The notes beneath the pieces are model-generated. The model was given only the letters and a program-made list of their open reading frames with translations. It was not told the DNA's origin and ran no database searches. Of a stretch of DNA of 64,000 nt, positions 1 to 10,100 are shown in pieces (position 1 is the first letter of the stretch; each line of letters opens with the position of its first letter). The position numbers and the translations under genes were made by a program. Source of the stretch: JAAXGX01 sp965221595 (lineage in GTDB: Bacteria; Acidobacteriota; Vicinamibacteria; Vicinamibacterales; UBA8438); NCBI GenBank assembly GCA_965221595.1, contig OZ244900.1, positions 3,658,001 through 3,722,000 on the forward strand, in the 5' to 3' direction.

Positions 1-1981
1 CGGTCTCCAGATCGACCTCCACCTCCGCAAAACCGATGGCGTGCGAGATGACCCGCCCCCCGAGGGGATAGTTGTCGCGGGCGACGCCCATCAACCCCAG
101 ACCAGCCAGGGCCGTCGCCGCGGTCACCGTCACCGGGTTGAGGTCCTCGGGCAGGTCGTGGCCGTCGAATCGGCCGCCGAGCTCGATGGCCCGCTGCGCC
201 GCCTGCGCGAAGCCGAGGCCCTGCCGCGGATAGTCACGCCGGAAGACGCGCCCGTCGGCGACGTCGTAGTCGTCCGGAGAGCCGCCCAGTGCGCCGGCCG
301 CAATCTCCTGCAGCTTGCGCCTGGCATCCTCGCCGGCTGCCAGGTTCGCCCGCGTATGGGCGTGGGTCGTCGTGCTCCCGGCCTGCACCGTGCTCCAGGG
401 CAGGTGCTTGCTGGTATCGCCCCAGATCACCTCGGCCTGATCCCAGTCCGTCTTGAGTGCCTCCATCGCGGCCCGGGCGGTATCGAATACCGATCCGGTC
501 CCGAGGTTGCCGACGCCCTGGTGGATGTAGACCTTCCCGTCCGGCCGGATCGTGAGCAGGCCGTCCATGCCCCATGCGCCGGCGTTGAACGAGCTGAGCG
601 CGACGCCGATGCCGGTCACCTTCGAGCCGTTGCGCCGGCCGCTCCGCGCCCGCATGGCCTGCCAGTCGAAGGTCGACTCGCCGATGTCGGCCGCTTCGCG
701 CACGAACGCGCTCGACACGTTGCCCTGCTCGCCGTTCGTCGGCCGACCGAGCTTGGCCTGACCCGCGGGGGCGTTGATCCGGATGAGCTCGAGCGGGTCG
801 ATGCCGAGCTGATTCGCCGCCTTCTGCATGATCGGCGCCATGATCGACACCGCTTGCAGGCCGCCGGGCGCGCGCTGCGCGGAGCGCGGCGGCGTATTGG
901 TGTACACCGACAGGCCCCGCAGCCGGTGGCTGAGCGGCTGGTACATGAGCGAGGCCTGGTCGGCCGCGTTCATGAAGTCGGTGGAGAAACCGTACGGGCC
1001 GCCGTCCTGGACGAAGAACATGTCCATGGCCGTGATGCGCCCGTCGCTGCGATAGCCAATCTTCACACGCCCCTGCAACCCCGGCCGGGCCCGGCCGATG
1101 AAGTGCTCCTCCTGGCGGGTGATGCGCATCATCACCGGCTTGCCTGCCTTCTGCGACAGCAGGGCGGGCAGGCGCATCTGGACGAAGCCGGCAATCTTGC
1201 TCCCGAAGCCGCCGCCGCAGTACTCCGAGACGAGCACCAGATCCTCGGGCGGAATGCCGATGCCGCGCGCCGCTGGGCCGTGCGTCCGCAGCGTGCTCTG
1301 CGTCGAGACGTACAGGTAGCACTTTCCGTTCTGCCAGTACGCCATCGCCGTGCGCGTCTCGAGCGGCTGGTGGCCCATCGACTGGTGGAACACCGTCTCG
1401 TCGAGCACCAGGTCCGCCTCGGCCAGGCCGGCCTCCACGTCCCCGACCTCCCACTCGTCGGTGATCGGGCCGTCAGTCGGCATCTCGCCCCGATCGATAG
1501 CAGCCCAGTCGACGCCGTCCCACTTGATGGTGGCCAGCTCGTTGTTCGCCATGGTGTTGCCGTCGAGGCGGGCATCCGGCCCTCCGGGCCGCAGGCTCTC
1601 CAACGGATCCACGGCGAACGGCAACGGCTCCAGATCCACCCGGATCCGCTCTATCGCATCGGCCGCCGTCGTCTCGTCGACGGCCGCCACAGCCAGAATC
1701 GGCTCGCCTTCGTACACCGGCTCGTTCGTGAGGCCGGCCTCGTTCGGCGCGTCGACGGGCGGCAGGTCGTCGGCGGTCAGGATGACCTCGACCCCCGGCA
1801 TCGCCTCCGCCGCGCTCGTGTCGATGCTGCGGACTCGCCCGTGGGGCATGGGACTCGGCAGCAGCTTCGCGAACAGCATTCCGTCGGCGCGGAAGTCCTC
1901 CGCGTACTTCGCACGCCCGGTCACCTTGGCGACCAGATCCGCCGTTGAGTACTTCTTGCCGATCAGCTTGTAGTCAGCCAC
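1..1981 (-). CDS. Molybdopterin-binding subunit, xanthine/aldehyde dehydrogenase family (partial, C-terminus off window)
   Basis: Large molybdenum-cofactor subunit of a xanthine dehydrogenase/CO dehydrogenase-type hydroxylase, which oxidises a purine, aldehyde or N-heterocycle and passes electrons to an FeS partner. About 660 codons are visible and the frame is still open at base 1. The a/b hammerhead domain occupies roughly residues 15-125. The Moco-domain signature GGGFGSK is at residues 256-262. The start is a GTG at 1981, two bases from the stop of the FeS gene, with GGAGGGG upstream, so the two genes are translationally coupled. Because the partner carries a Tat-like leader and this subunit has none, export as a preassembled complex is plausible (inference). 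The substrate cannot be told from sequence. No FAD subunit gene lies between the two genes. Confidence 0.9.
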   Translation of the reverse strand, partial: MADYKLIGKKYSTADLVAKVTGRAKYAEDFRADGMLFAKLLPSPMPHGRVRSIDTSAAEAMPGVEVILTADDLPPVDAPNEAGLTNEPVYEGEPILAVAAVDETTAADAIERIRVDLEPLPFAVDPLESLRPGGPDARLDGNTMANNELATIKWDGVDWAAIDRGEMPTDGPITDEWEVGDVEAGLAEADLVLDETVFHQSMGHQPLETRTAMAYWQNGKCYLYVSTQSTLRTHGPAARGIGIPPEDLVLVSEYCGGGFGSKIAGFVQMRLPALLSQKAGKPVMMRITRQEEHFIGRARPGLQGRVKIGYRSDGRITAMDMFFVQDGGPYGFSTDFMNAADQASLMYQPLSHRLRGLSVYTNTPPRSAQRAPGGLQAVSIMAPIMQKAANQLGIDPLELIRINAPAGQAKLGRPTNGEQGNVSSAFVREAADIGESTFDWQAMRARSGRRNGSKVTGIGVALSSFNAGAWGMDGLLTIRPDGKVYIHQGVGNLGTGSVFDTARAAMEALKTDWDQAEVIWGDTSKHLPWSTVQAGSTTTHAHTRANLAAGEDARRKLQEIAAGALGGSPDDYDVADGRVFRRDYPRQGLGFAQAAQRAIELGGRFDGHDLPEDLNPVTVTAATALAGLGLMGVARDNYPLGGRVISHAIGFAEVEVDLET

Positions 1982-1982
1982 G

Positions 1983-2618
1983 TCAGCCCCTCCGCGTATA
2001 CTCCGCAGCACGCAGCGCGACGTTCAGGATCTTGTTGTAGTCCGCACACCGGCACAGGTTGCCCGAGAGGAAGTGCGCTGCCTCTTTCCGCGTCGGGTTC
2101 GGATTCTCCTCGACCATCGCCACCATGTTCATCACGAACCCGGGCATGCAGAAGGCGCACTGGAAGCCCTGCTCGTCCACCACGGCCTGCTGCACCGGGT
2201 GCAGCGTGCCATCGGCCGCCTCCAGGCCCTCGATGGTCTGCACCGCCCGGCCCCGGACCTGATGCGTCAGCATGGAGCAGGCGTAGTGCGGCACGCCGTC
2301 GAGCAGCACGGTGCACGCGCCGCACTCGGCGCGGTCGCAGCCGATCTTGGTGCCGGTCAATCCCAGCTTGTAGCGCAGTGTCGTCGCCAGCGTCTCTTGC
2401 GGCAGCACGTCGACGCGCCGCAGCAGTCCGTTGACCGACAGTGTCACCAGGCGCTCGACGGCACCCGGGGCCTGCGCCCGGACTACCGTGCCGTTCTTGA
2501 GTACGTAGCTCGCCGCCGAGACGCTCGCGCCCGTGGCAATCACACCCTTGATGAAGCTGCGGCGCGAATGACCTTGCTCGTCCGCCTGCAGTCGATCCAA
2601 CCGTTCCGCGTCGCTCAT
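1983..2618 (-). CDS. (2Fe-2S) ferredoxin-type subunit of molybdenum hydroxylase
   Basis: Small iron-sulfur subunit (211 aa) of the neighbouring molybdenum hydroxylase, carrying two [2Fe-2S] clusters that relay electrons from Moco. The plant-type ferredoxin cluster is formed by C94, C99, C102 and C114 (motif GCDRAECGACTV). The second, helical-bundle cluster is formed by C154, C157, C189 and C191 (CAFCMPG ... CRC). An N-terminal extension with SRRSFIKG followed by a hydrophobic stretch (residues 18-38) looks like a Tat signal, indicating a periplasmic enzyme of the isoquinoline 1-oxidoreductase/aldehyde dehydrogenase type. It is the first gene of a two-gene operon; the Moco subunit starts 1 bp beyond its stop. 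The family assignment is certain, the substrate unknown. Confidence 0.93.
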   Translation of the reverse strand: MSDAERLDRLQADEQGHSRRSFIKGVIATGASVSAASYVLKNGTVVRAQAPGAVERLVTLSVNGLLRRVDVLPQETLATTLRYKLGLTGTKIGCDRAECGACTVLLDGVPHYACSMLTHQVRGRAVQTIEGLEAADGTLHPVQQAVVDEQGFQCAFCMPGFVMNMVAMVEENPNPTRKEAAHFLSGNLCRCADYNKILNVALRAAEYTRRG

Positions 2619-2714
2619 GAGACGCCCTCCTGATAAGCCGGTTCAGTCTATCACGGAATATCCGGCGGCCTGGGCCGGTCCCGGGAACCTGCGACCGGTG
2701 GATTGCGTATTGAT

Positions 2715-2726
2715 TCATACGTATGA
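2715..2726. promoter_or_regulatory. Palindromic operator candidate for the TetR regulator
   Basis: A perfect 12-base palindrome, TCATACGTATGA, lies in the divergent 150 bp gap between the molybdenum hydroxylase genes and the tetR gene, about 43 bp before the tetR start. Matching bases continue patchily on both sides (A2713/T2728 and T2711/A2730). Size and place suit a TetR-family dimer site and suggest autoregulation of the efflux operon and possibly control of the divergent operon (inference). Confidence 0.5.
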
Positions 2727-2768
2727 TTGAAACGAGCGTTTGACCTGGGAATCCTGGAGGTTGTGCGA

Positions 2769-3437
2769 ATGGCGGCAGACACGAAGGCGCGGATTCTCGA
2801 CGCCGCGGAGCGCCTGTTTGCCGATTCCGGATTCGCGTCGACCTCGCTCAGAGACATCACCGGCGAGGCCGACGTGAACGTCGCATCCGTCAACTACCAC
2901 TTCGGCTCGAAGGAAGCGCTGCTCAGCGCCATCCTGGAACGGCGTTTCCGGCCGATCAACGACCAGCGCATCGCGCTGCTCGACGATCTGCAGGCGCGCG
3001 CGGGCGAGCAGGGGCCGGCGCTCGAGGACATCGTGGCGGCCTTCGTGGGCCCGCCCTTTCACTCGTGGGCCGAGGCAGGGAGCGGAGGACCGAAGTTCCT
3101 CAAGTTCATCGGGCAGATCCACTCGCAGGCGGACGAAGAGATCCGCGCAGCGTTCGCGCGCCAGTTCGATGGGGTGCTGACGCGGTTCACCGCCGCGTTC
3201 GAGCGCGCGCTGCCGAACCTCGATGCCGGCGAGGTCACGACGCGGGTGCTCTTCATCATCGGCGCGATGGCCCACGCCATGACCTGGGGCGAGCAGATCG
3301 TCGCGCGGGCGCCGCGCGGGTTCTGCCATTCCGAACAGCTCCTCGATTCGCTGATAGCATTCGCCGCCGCCGGAATGGCAGCCGACCGGATCCCGGCGGT
3401 GCACGTCCCGGCGGCGGTCGAGGGAGGGCGCCGGTGA
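2769..3437 (+). CDS. TetR/AcrR family transcriptional regulator
   Basis: Transcriptional repressor of 222 aa. The N-terminal helix-turn-helix (about residues 5-50) has the classic layout: TKARILDAAERLFADSGF, then TSLRDIT, then VNYHFGSKEALL. The C-terminal part resembles the CecR-like (DUF1956) ligand-binding domain. The ATG at 2769 is preferred because CTGGAGG lies 8 bases upstream; a TTG at 2727 would also open the frame but has no ribosome site. Its last codons overlap the GTG of the efflux outer-membrane gene by 4 bases, so it is the first gene of a tetR-OMF-adaptor-permease operon and most likely represses it through the palindrome at 2715-2726. The inducer is unknown. Confidence 0.92.
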   Translation: MAADTKARILDAAERLFADSGFASTSLRDITGEADVNVASVNYHFGSKEALLSAILERRFRPINDQRIALLDDLQARAGEQGPALEDIVAAFVGPPFHSWAEAGSGGPKFLKFIGQIHSQADEEIRAAFARQFDGVLTRFTAAFERALPNLDAGEVTTRVLFIIGAMAHAMTWGEQIVARAPRGFCHSEQLLDSLIAFAAAGMAADRIPAVHVPAAVEGGRR

Positions 3438-4879
3438 TCCGCAGCCTGGCCGCGTTCGCGTTGTGCGCCGCCGCCGCAGGGTGTGCGACGGCACCGCCGG
3501 TTGCAGTACCCGACATCGGCGTGCCCGCACCGCCGGCCTGGACCGCCGCCGACACGCCCGCCGGCCGCGTCGCGACCGACTGGTGGAGCGACTTCGGTGA
3601 CGACGGCTTGGCGACGGCCGTCGAGGCCGCGCTGACGGGAAACTTCGACCTGCAGGCCGCGGCGGCGCGGCTGGAGATGGCCGCCGCCGACGCCCGGCTG
3701 GCCGCCGCCGAGCTGTGGCCCTCCGTGGACGCGAGGTACAACGGCGCACGCCAACAGCAGAATTTCGTCGGCCTGCCGATTCCCGGCGCCGAAGACCAGG
3801 TTCTGAGCACCATCTTCACGAATCACGGCGTGTCGCTCGACGTCTCGTGGGAGATCGACCTGTGGGGCCGACTGCGCGCGGCGAGCCAGCTCGTGCTGGC
3901 CAACCTGCAGGCCTCGGCGGCGGACCTGCGCGGCGCGCAGCTCTCGATGGCCGGGCAGACGGCGAAGGCATGGTTCGCGGCGGCCGAGGCGCAGCAGCAA
4001 ATCGACCTGTCCCGCGAAACCGTGGAGAGCTACCGCGACTCCGCGGACCAGGTCCGCGGGCGCTTCGAGGCCGGCATCCGGCCGCCGCTGGACCTGCGGC
4101 TCGCGCTGCTGAACCTGGCCAACGCCGAGGCGGCGCTCGATCAGCGGCTGCAGCAGTTCGACGCCGCGGCGCGCCAGCTCAAGGTGCTTTTGGGCGAGTA
4201 TGCCGACGACGTCATCCATGCCCCGCTTGCGCTGCCTGAGCTGACGCCAAGCGTTCCGGCCGGGCTCCCGGCCGACCTCGTGGCGCGGCGGCCCGACCTC
4301 GTGGCCGCCGAGCGCCTGCTGGCTGCGGCCGAGGCGAACCTGGGGATCACGCGGCGGAACCGGTTCCCCGACATCGCCCTCACGGCGACCGCGGGCACTG
4401 CCACGAACGCGCTCCGCTCGCTGGTCGACGGCGACTTCAGCGTCTGGAGCCTGCTGGCCAGCGTGACCGCGCCGCTGTGGCAGGGCGGCCGGCTGCGCGA
4501 GGAAGTCAACCGCGCGGAAGCCGAGAGCGCGGAGGCGCTCGCCACCTTCGCGAACGCCGTCCTGGCGGCGTACGCCGAGGTGGAGACCGCCCTGGCCGCC
4601 GACGAGTTCCTGCAGCAGCGCGAGCGGCACCTCGCGGCCGCGGTCGAGCAGGCACAGGCCGCAGCGGTGCTGGCCTACGAGCGCTACATCACGGGCCTCG
4701 ACGCGTACATCACGGTGCTCGACTCGCAGCGCTCGGCCTTTCAGGCGGAGGGCGAGCTGATCGTCGCGCGCCGACAGCGCCTCGACAACCGGGTGGACCT
4801 CTACCTGGCGCTGGGCGGCGGCTTCGAGCAGCTCGATTCACCGTTCAGCCTCGGAGACATCGAGGCCGGCGTCGACTGA
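3434..4879 (+). CDS. Efflux outer-membrane lipoprotein, NodT/OprM family
   Basis: Outer-membrane channel (481 aa) of a tripartite RND pump. It begins with GTG at 3434 inside the tetR stop (GTGA overlap). The N-terminus is a lipoprotein signal ending in the lipobox AAGC, so C17 should be lipidated, as in OprM/NodT-type factors. The body shows the duplicated OEP pattern of long helices and beta segments: VSWEIDLWGRLRAAS in the first half, VTAPLWQGGRLREEVN in the second, with ARRPDLVAAERLLAAAEANLG between. Length is normal for the family. The adaptor gene follows after 11 bp and the inner-membrane pump after that. Confidence 0.93.
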   Translation: MIRSLAAFALCAAAAGCATAPPVAVPDIGVPAPPAWTAADTPAGRVATDWWSDFGDDGLATAVEAALTGNFDLQAAAARLEMAAADARLAAAELWPSVDARYNGARQQQNFVGLPIPGAEDQVLSTIFTNHGVSLDVSWEIDLWGRLRAASQLVLANLQASAADLRGAQLSMAGQTAKAWFAAAEAQQQIDLSRETVESYRDSADQVRGRFEAGIRPPLDLRLALLNLANAEAALDQRLQQFDAAARQLKVLLGEYADDVIHAPLALPELTPSVPAGLPADLVARRPDLVAAERLLAAAEANLGITRRNRFPDIALTATAGTATNALRSLVDGDFSVWSLLASVTAPLWQGGRLREEVNRAEAESAEALATFANAVLAAYAEVETALAADEFLQQRERHLAAAVEQAQAAAVLAYERYITGLDAYITVLDSQRSAFQAEGELIVARRQRLDNRVDLYLALGGGFEQLDSPFSLGDIEAGVD

Positions 4880-4890
4880 AGGTGCAACAG

Positions 4891-7056
4891 ATGAAGAGCA
4901 GATCCGTCCGCGTACTGCAGGCCGTACTGCCCCTGGCGTTGCTGGGTCTCGCCGGGTTGGCGGCCGTCACCATGATTCGGAATCGGCCGGTCGTCGAGAC
5001 CCGGCCGCCGGAGATCGCGCCCCCCGGCGTGCGGGTCCACGTCGTCGCGCTCGAGGACGTGGCGCTGTCGGTGACGAGCGAAGGCACGGTCCGGCCGCGC
5101 ACCGAGAGCGAGCTGGTGCCGGAGGTCTCGGGCCGCGTCATGTCCGTCGCGCCCTCGTTCGCCGAAGGCGGGTTCTTCGAGGCGGGCGACGTGCTCGTGA
5201 CCATCGATCCGTTCGACTACGAGCAGGCGGTCGTGGCCGCTCGGGCGCAGCTCGCCCAGAGCCGGCTGCGCCTGGCCGAGGAGGAAGCCGAGGCCGAGGT
5301 CGCCCAACGCGAATGGGATTCGCTCGGCCAGGGCGACCCGCGCGAGCTCACGCTGCGCAAGCCGCAGCTCGACGACGCGCAGGCGTCTGTCGCGGCCGCC
5401 GAGGCGAACCTGGTGCGGGCGGAGCGCGACCTCGAACGCGCGCGGATTACGGCGCCGTACGCCGGGCGGGTGCGCCGCAAGGGCGTCGACGTCGGGCAGT
5501 TCGTCACCATGGGCAGCTCCGTCGCCACCATCTACGCGGTGGACCGCGCAGAGATCCGCCTGCCGCTGCCGGACAACGAGCTGGCCTACCTGGATCTGCC
5601 CCTCTCCTACCGGGGCGCGCGGAACCGGCAGGGCCCGGGCGTCACGTTGCGGTCGACCTTCGCCGGCGAGACGCACGCCTGGAACGGCCGCATCGTGCGC
5701 ACCGAGAGTGAGATCGATCCAGTGAGCCGCATGGTGCACGTCGTTGCAGAGGTCGACGATCCTTACCGGCCGGGGTCGGTGCCCGATCGGCCGCCGCTGG
5801 CAGTCGGGATGTACGTCGACGCGGAGATTGAAGGGCGCCGATTCCGGCAGATTGCGGAGGTGCCCCGCTCCGGCCTGCGGGGGCGCAGCCAGGTGATGGT
5901 GGTCGACGGCGAGGGCCGCCTCCGCTTTCGCGACGTGGAGCTCCTCAGGATGACGGCGGAGTCGATCTACGTGCGCTCGGGACTGGCAAACGGCGAGCGC
6001 GTCGTGATCTCGACGCTCGACAGCCCGACCGACGGCATGCGGGTGCAGGTGACGAACCCGGCACCGGACCAGCTCGCTGAGCGCGACCGCGAAGGCGCTG
6101 CCGGCACGGGCCCGCCGGCGCGCCCGGCCCCTCCCGCCCCGGCACCGGCGAGCCCGGCCGCGACTCCGCCCGCGGCGGCGGCCGATGCGGCGCCCGGCGG
6201 GGCGGCGTTGCCCGCGGCGCCCACCGGGGCGACGGCCGCGCGGGACCCGGCGCCCCGGCCGCCCCGCAGCCAAGAGCCGCTGCGGCGCGTTGCCGCACGA
6301 CCGGCGGCGATGACCGCCGGGGCGGCTCCGGACGCGCGCGCGGTCGCGGTGCTGCCCTTCACCGACATCAGCGAGGCAGCGGCCGACGCGGACCTCGGTG
6401 CGACGCTGGCGGAAGGCGTCTCCGACGAGATTGGCAACATCGACACCGTGACGGTCTCCCCCGCCGTAGCGGGTGCCAACTGGGTGGTGGGCGGCGCGGT
6501 CGAGCAACTCGATGACGCCGTGCAGGTCACGGCCCGCATCGTCGAGACGCGCGCCGGCTCCATCGTGCGGACGGTGAGAGTCGACGGAGCCGCGAGCGAG
6601 CTCGCGCGGCTGCAGCAGGCCACGGCAAGGGCGGTCGCGCGCAGCCTCGCCGACGCTTTGGACTTGACGGGCGCAGCGGCGACCCGCGCCGCGATCGAGG
6701 CTGCCCCGCCGGCGGCAGCCGGCGCGGCGGTGCGGGTGCGCCCGTTCGCCAACCTGAGTCAGGCCCCGGCGGACGCGGCGCTGGCGCGGGAGGTCAGCGA
6801 GGCAGTGGTTGCGCACCTGAGCGGGACGGAGACGTTCACGGTCGTCGACTCGGCGGACGCCGCGCGCTGGATCGTGGCGGGTGGCATCCAGCGGGTAGGC
6901 GACCTGCTTCGGATCACGGCGCGTCTCGTCGACGCACGCGGAGGTGCCGTCGTGCGGGCCGTGAAGGTGGACGGATCCGTCGAGGAGCTGACGCGCCTCC
7001 AGGACGAGGTGGCGTCGGCGATGAGCAGCGGCGTGCGCGAGGCAGCCGGCGCGTAG
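4891..7056 (+). CDS. RND efflux periplasmic adaptor fused to two TolB/FlgO-like domains
   Basis: Membrane-fusion (adaptor) subunit of the pump, at 721 aa about twice the usual 350-400. Residues 10-28 form the N-terminal membrane anchor. Residues 45-390 are a normal HlyD/AcrA-type adaptor: a split lipoyl domain (PEVSGRVMSVAPSF and ITAPYAGRVRRKGVDVGQFV) flanking a coiled coil at 112-185, then beta-barrel and membrane-proximal domains. A Pro/Ala-rich linker (about 395-480) follows, then two homologous domains at 483-592 and 612-720. Each begins like a TolB-amino-terminal/FlgO-like module (VAVLPFTDIS; VRVRPFANLS), continues W-V-x-G-G-x-x-Q, then VTARIV or ITARLV, and ends with VDG and an LQ helix. 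The role of this tail is unknown; binding of peptidoglycan, lipid or another envelope protein is a guess. It sits in the tetR-OMF-adaptor-permease operon. Confidence 0.9.
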   Translation: MKSRSVRVLQAVLPLALLGLAGLAAVTMIRNRPVVETRPPEIAPPGVRVHVVALEDVALSVTSEGTVRPRTESELVPEVSGRVMSVAPSFAEGGFFEAGDVLVTIDPFDYEQAVVAARAQLAQSRLRLAEEEAEAEVAQREWDSLGQGDPRELTLRKPQLDDAQASVAAAEANLVRAERDLERARITAPYAGRVRRKGVDVGQFVTMGSSVATIYAVDRAEIRLPLPDNELAYLDLPLSYRGARNRQGPGVTLRSTFAGETHAWNGRIVRTESEIDPVSRMVHVVAEVDDPYRPGSVPDRPPLAVGMYVDAEIEGRRFRQIAEVPRSGLRGRSQVMVVDGEGRLRFRDVELLRMTAESIYVRSGLANGERVVISTLDSPTDGMRVQVTNPAPDQLAERDREGAAGTGPPARPAPPAPAPASPAATPPAAAADAAPGGAALPAAPTGATAARDPAPRPPRSQEPLRRVAARPAAMTAGAAPDARAVAVLPFTDISEAAADADLGATLAEGVSDEIGNIDTVTVSPAVAGANWVVGGAVEQLDDAVQVTARIVETRAGSIVRTVRVDGAASELARLQQATARAVARSLADALDLTGAAATRAAIEAAPPAAAGAAVRVRPFANLSQAPADAALAREVSEAVVAHLSGTETFTVVDSADAARWIVAGGIQRVGDLLRITARLVDARGGAVVRAVKVDGSVEELTRLQDEVASAMSSGVREAAGA

Positions 7057-7106
7057 CCGGCCGGCCCGCATACCCCCCACTCCGCCCCGCGGAACGGAAC
7101 GAGCAA

Positions 7107-10100
7107 ATGAACGGAACTATCGCGTGGTTCGCCCGCAACCCGGTCGCGGCCAATCTCCTGATGGTGTTTCTGGTCGCCGGCGGCTTTCTGGCAGCGACGC
7201 GGGTCACGTCGGAAGTCTTCCCGGAGATCACGCTGGACCGCATCCTCGTCGAGGTCCCGTATCTCGGCGCCGCGCCCGAAGAGGTAGAGGAAGCGGTCTG
7301 CGTGCGGATCGAGGAAGCCATCCAGGGCATCGACGGCGTCAAGCAGATCGTCTCGACCGCGTCCGAGGGCATGGGCAGCGTAATCGTCGAGATCGAGCTG
7401 GGCGCCGACGTGCGGCAGGTGCTCGACGACATCAAGAACCAGGTCGACGCCATCGACACGTTCCCCGAAGAAACGGAGAAACCGATTATCCGCGAGATGA
7501 TCTCGCGAGAACAGGTCATCGATCTGGCGGTGTCCGGCGCGGCGGACGAGCGTGCGCTGAAAGCGACGGCCGACAGGATTCGGAACGAGCTGTCGCTGCT
7601 GCCGGCCATTTCGCTGGTGGAGATCGCCAGCGCCCGGCCATACGAGATCTCAATCGAGGTCTCGGAGGCGGCGCTGCGCCGCCACGGGCTCACGTTCGAC
7701 GACGTCGCCGATGCCGTGCGCCGCTCGTCGCTCGACCTGCCGGGCGGCTCGGTACGGGCCGCGAGCGGCGAGATACTCCTGCGCACCATCGGGCAGGCCT
7801 ACCGCGGCGACGAGTATGCGGAGCTCGTGCTGCTCACGCGGTCCGACGGCACCCGCCTGCTGCTCGGCGAGGTGGCGACAGTCGTGGACGGCTTCGCCGA
7901 GACCGATCAGTTCGCCCGCTTCGACGCCGAGCCGACGGTGCTGGTTTCGGTGTTCCGGACCGGCGACCAGAGCGCGCTCGAGATCGCGCAGCTGGTGCGC
8001 GAGTACGTGGACCGCACGCGGCCGAGCCTGCCGGAGGGCCTGTCGCTCACGATCTGGCAGGACCAGTCGACCGTGCTCGACACGCGGCTGACGACCATGT
8101 TCCGGAACGGGCTGGGCGGGTTCGCCCTGGTGTTCCTGGTGCTGGCCCTGTTCCTGGAGCTGCGGCTCGCGTTCTGGGTCAGCCTGGGCATTCCCATCGC
8201 GTTCCTCGGCGCCATCATGCTGATGCCCGGCCTCGACGTGACGGTGAACGTCATCTCGCTGTTCGCCTTCATCCTCGTCCTGGGCATCGTCGTCGACGAC
8301 GCCATCATCGTCGGCGAGAACGTCTACGCGCACCAGGAACGGCACGGCGACGGGCTCCGCGGGGCCATCGAGGGCGGCCGGGAGATCGCCACTCCAGTGG
8401 TCTTCGCTGTGCTGACGACCGTGGCGGCGTTCATGCCCCTGCTGTTCGTGCCCGGCCTCATGGGCAAGATCTTCCGCATCATCCCCCTGGTAGTCATCCC
8501 CTGCCTGCTGTTCTCGCTCGTCGAGTCGCTGTGGATCCTGCCCGCCCACCTTTCGCACATCCCGGCGCGGCGGCGCGAGGGGCCGCTGCGCCGCTTCCAG
8601 CAAACGTTCGCCAACGGTCTCAAGCAGTTCATCCAGCGGGTGTACAGACCGGTCCTGGAGCTGAGTCTGCAGTGGCGCTACCTGACGGCTGCAGTCGGCG
8701 TGTCGACGCTGATCCTGACCGGGGGCATGGTGCTCGGCGGGTGGACCAGCTTCCACTTCTTCCCGTCGATCGAGGCGGACTTCATGTCGGCCTCCATCAC
8801 CATGCCGCAGGGCACGCCGGTGTCGGACACCGCGGATGCCGTGGGGCGGCTCGAGGCAGGTGCGGAGCGCCTGCGGCGGGAGCTGCGGGAGGAAACCGGC
8901 ACCGATTATTTCCGGCACACCTACACGGCGATAGGCGACCAGCCGATGGCGGCGCGCGAGGGCGGCCCGGCGGACGGCCTCGTGAACACGTCCGCCGCGC
9001 ACCTGGGCGAGGTCACCATCGAGCTGCTGCCGTCGCAGCAGCGCGCCTTGTCGAGCGAGCAGCTCAGCAACCGCTGGCGCGAGGTTACCGGCCCGATCCC
9101 GCAGGCGGTCGACGTCAGCTTCAACGCGTCGATCATGCAGCCGGGCGACGACATCGACGTCATGCTGGTCGGCTCGGACATGGAGCGACTGCGCGCCGCG
9201 GCGGACGACGTCAAGGCCGAACTGGGCGCCTACGCCGGTGTCTACGGCATTGCCGACTCGTTCCGGGCCGGCAAGCGGGAGATGAAGCTGGGCATCCGGC
9301 CGGCCGCTGAGACACTAGGTCTCACGCTGGAGGACCTCGGCCGCCAGGTGCGCCAGGCGTTCTACGGCGAAGAGGCGCAGCGGATTCAGCGCGGCCGCGA
9401 CGACATCCGCGTCATGGTCCGCTATCCGGCCGACCAGCGCCGCTCGCTTGGGGACCTCGAGAACATGAGGATCCGGACGCCGGGCGGCGGCGAGGTGCCG
9501 TTCAGCCAGGTTGCCGCGGTGGAGCCGGGGCGCGGCTTCGCCTCCATCAAGCGCGTCGATCGCAACCGGGCCGTGAACGTGACGGCGGCCGTGGACGAGA
9601 CCGTCACCTCCAGCGGCACGGTCGTCGCGGATCTGCAGACCCGCATCCTGCCCGCGGTGCTGCCGCGCCATCCGGGCGTGTTCTACGTCTTCGAGGGCAT
9701 GCAGGCGGAGCAGGAAGACGCGGTCGGCGGGTTGCAGGCCGGTTTCGTCGTCGCGCTGCTGGCCATCTTCGCGCTGCTGGCCGTGCCGCTCAAGTCGTAC
9801 CTGCAGCCGCTCATCATCATGAGTGCCATCCCGTTCGGCCTAGTCGGGGCGGTCTGGGGCCACATCATCATGGGACTGAACGTCACCTTCATGTCGATGT
9901 TCGGGCTGGTGGCGCTGTCGGGCGTGGTGGTGAACGACAGCCTCGTCATGGTCACCTTCATCAACCGCCGGCGCGCGGTGCACGCCGACCTCGGTGCCGC
10001 CATCCGGGATGCGGGCGTCGCGCGCTTTCGGCCCATTCTGCTGACGTCGCTGACCACATTCTTCGGCCTGGCGCCGCTCATGCTGGAACGGAGCGTCGAC

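Noticed and set aside
41..1948. A 635-codon open frame on the + strand.
   Set aside because: It is antisense to the Moco-subunit gene, is Arg-, His- and Pro-rich, and has no family resemblance; long antisense frames are normal at this G+C.
2727..2768. TTG start extending the TetR protein by 14 residues.
   Set aside because: It would place the coding start next to the operator palindrome and lacks a ribosome site; the ATG at 2769 has GGAGG at proper distance.
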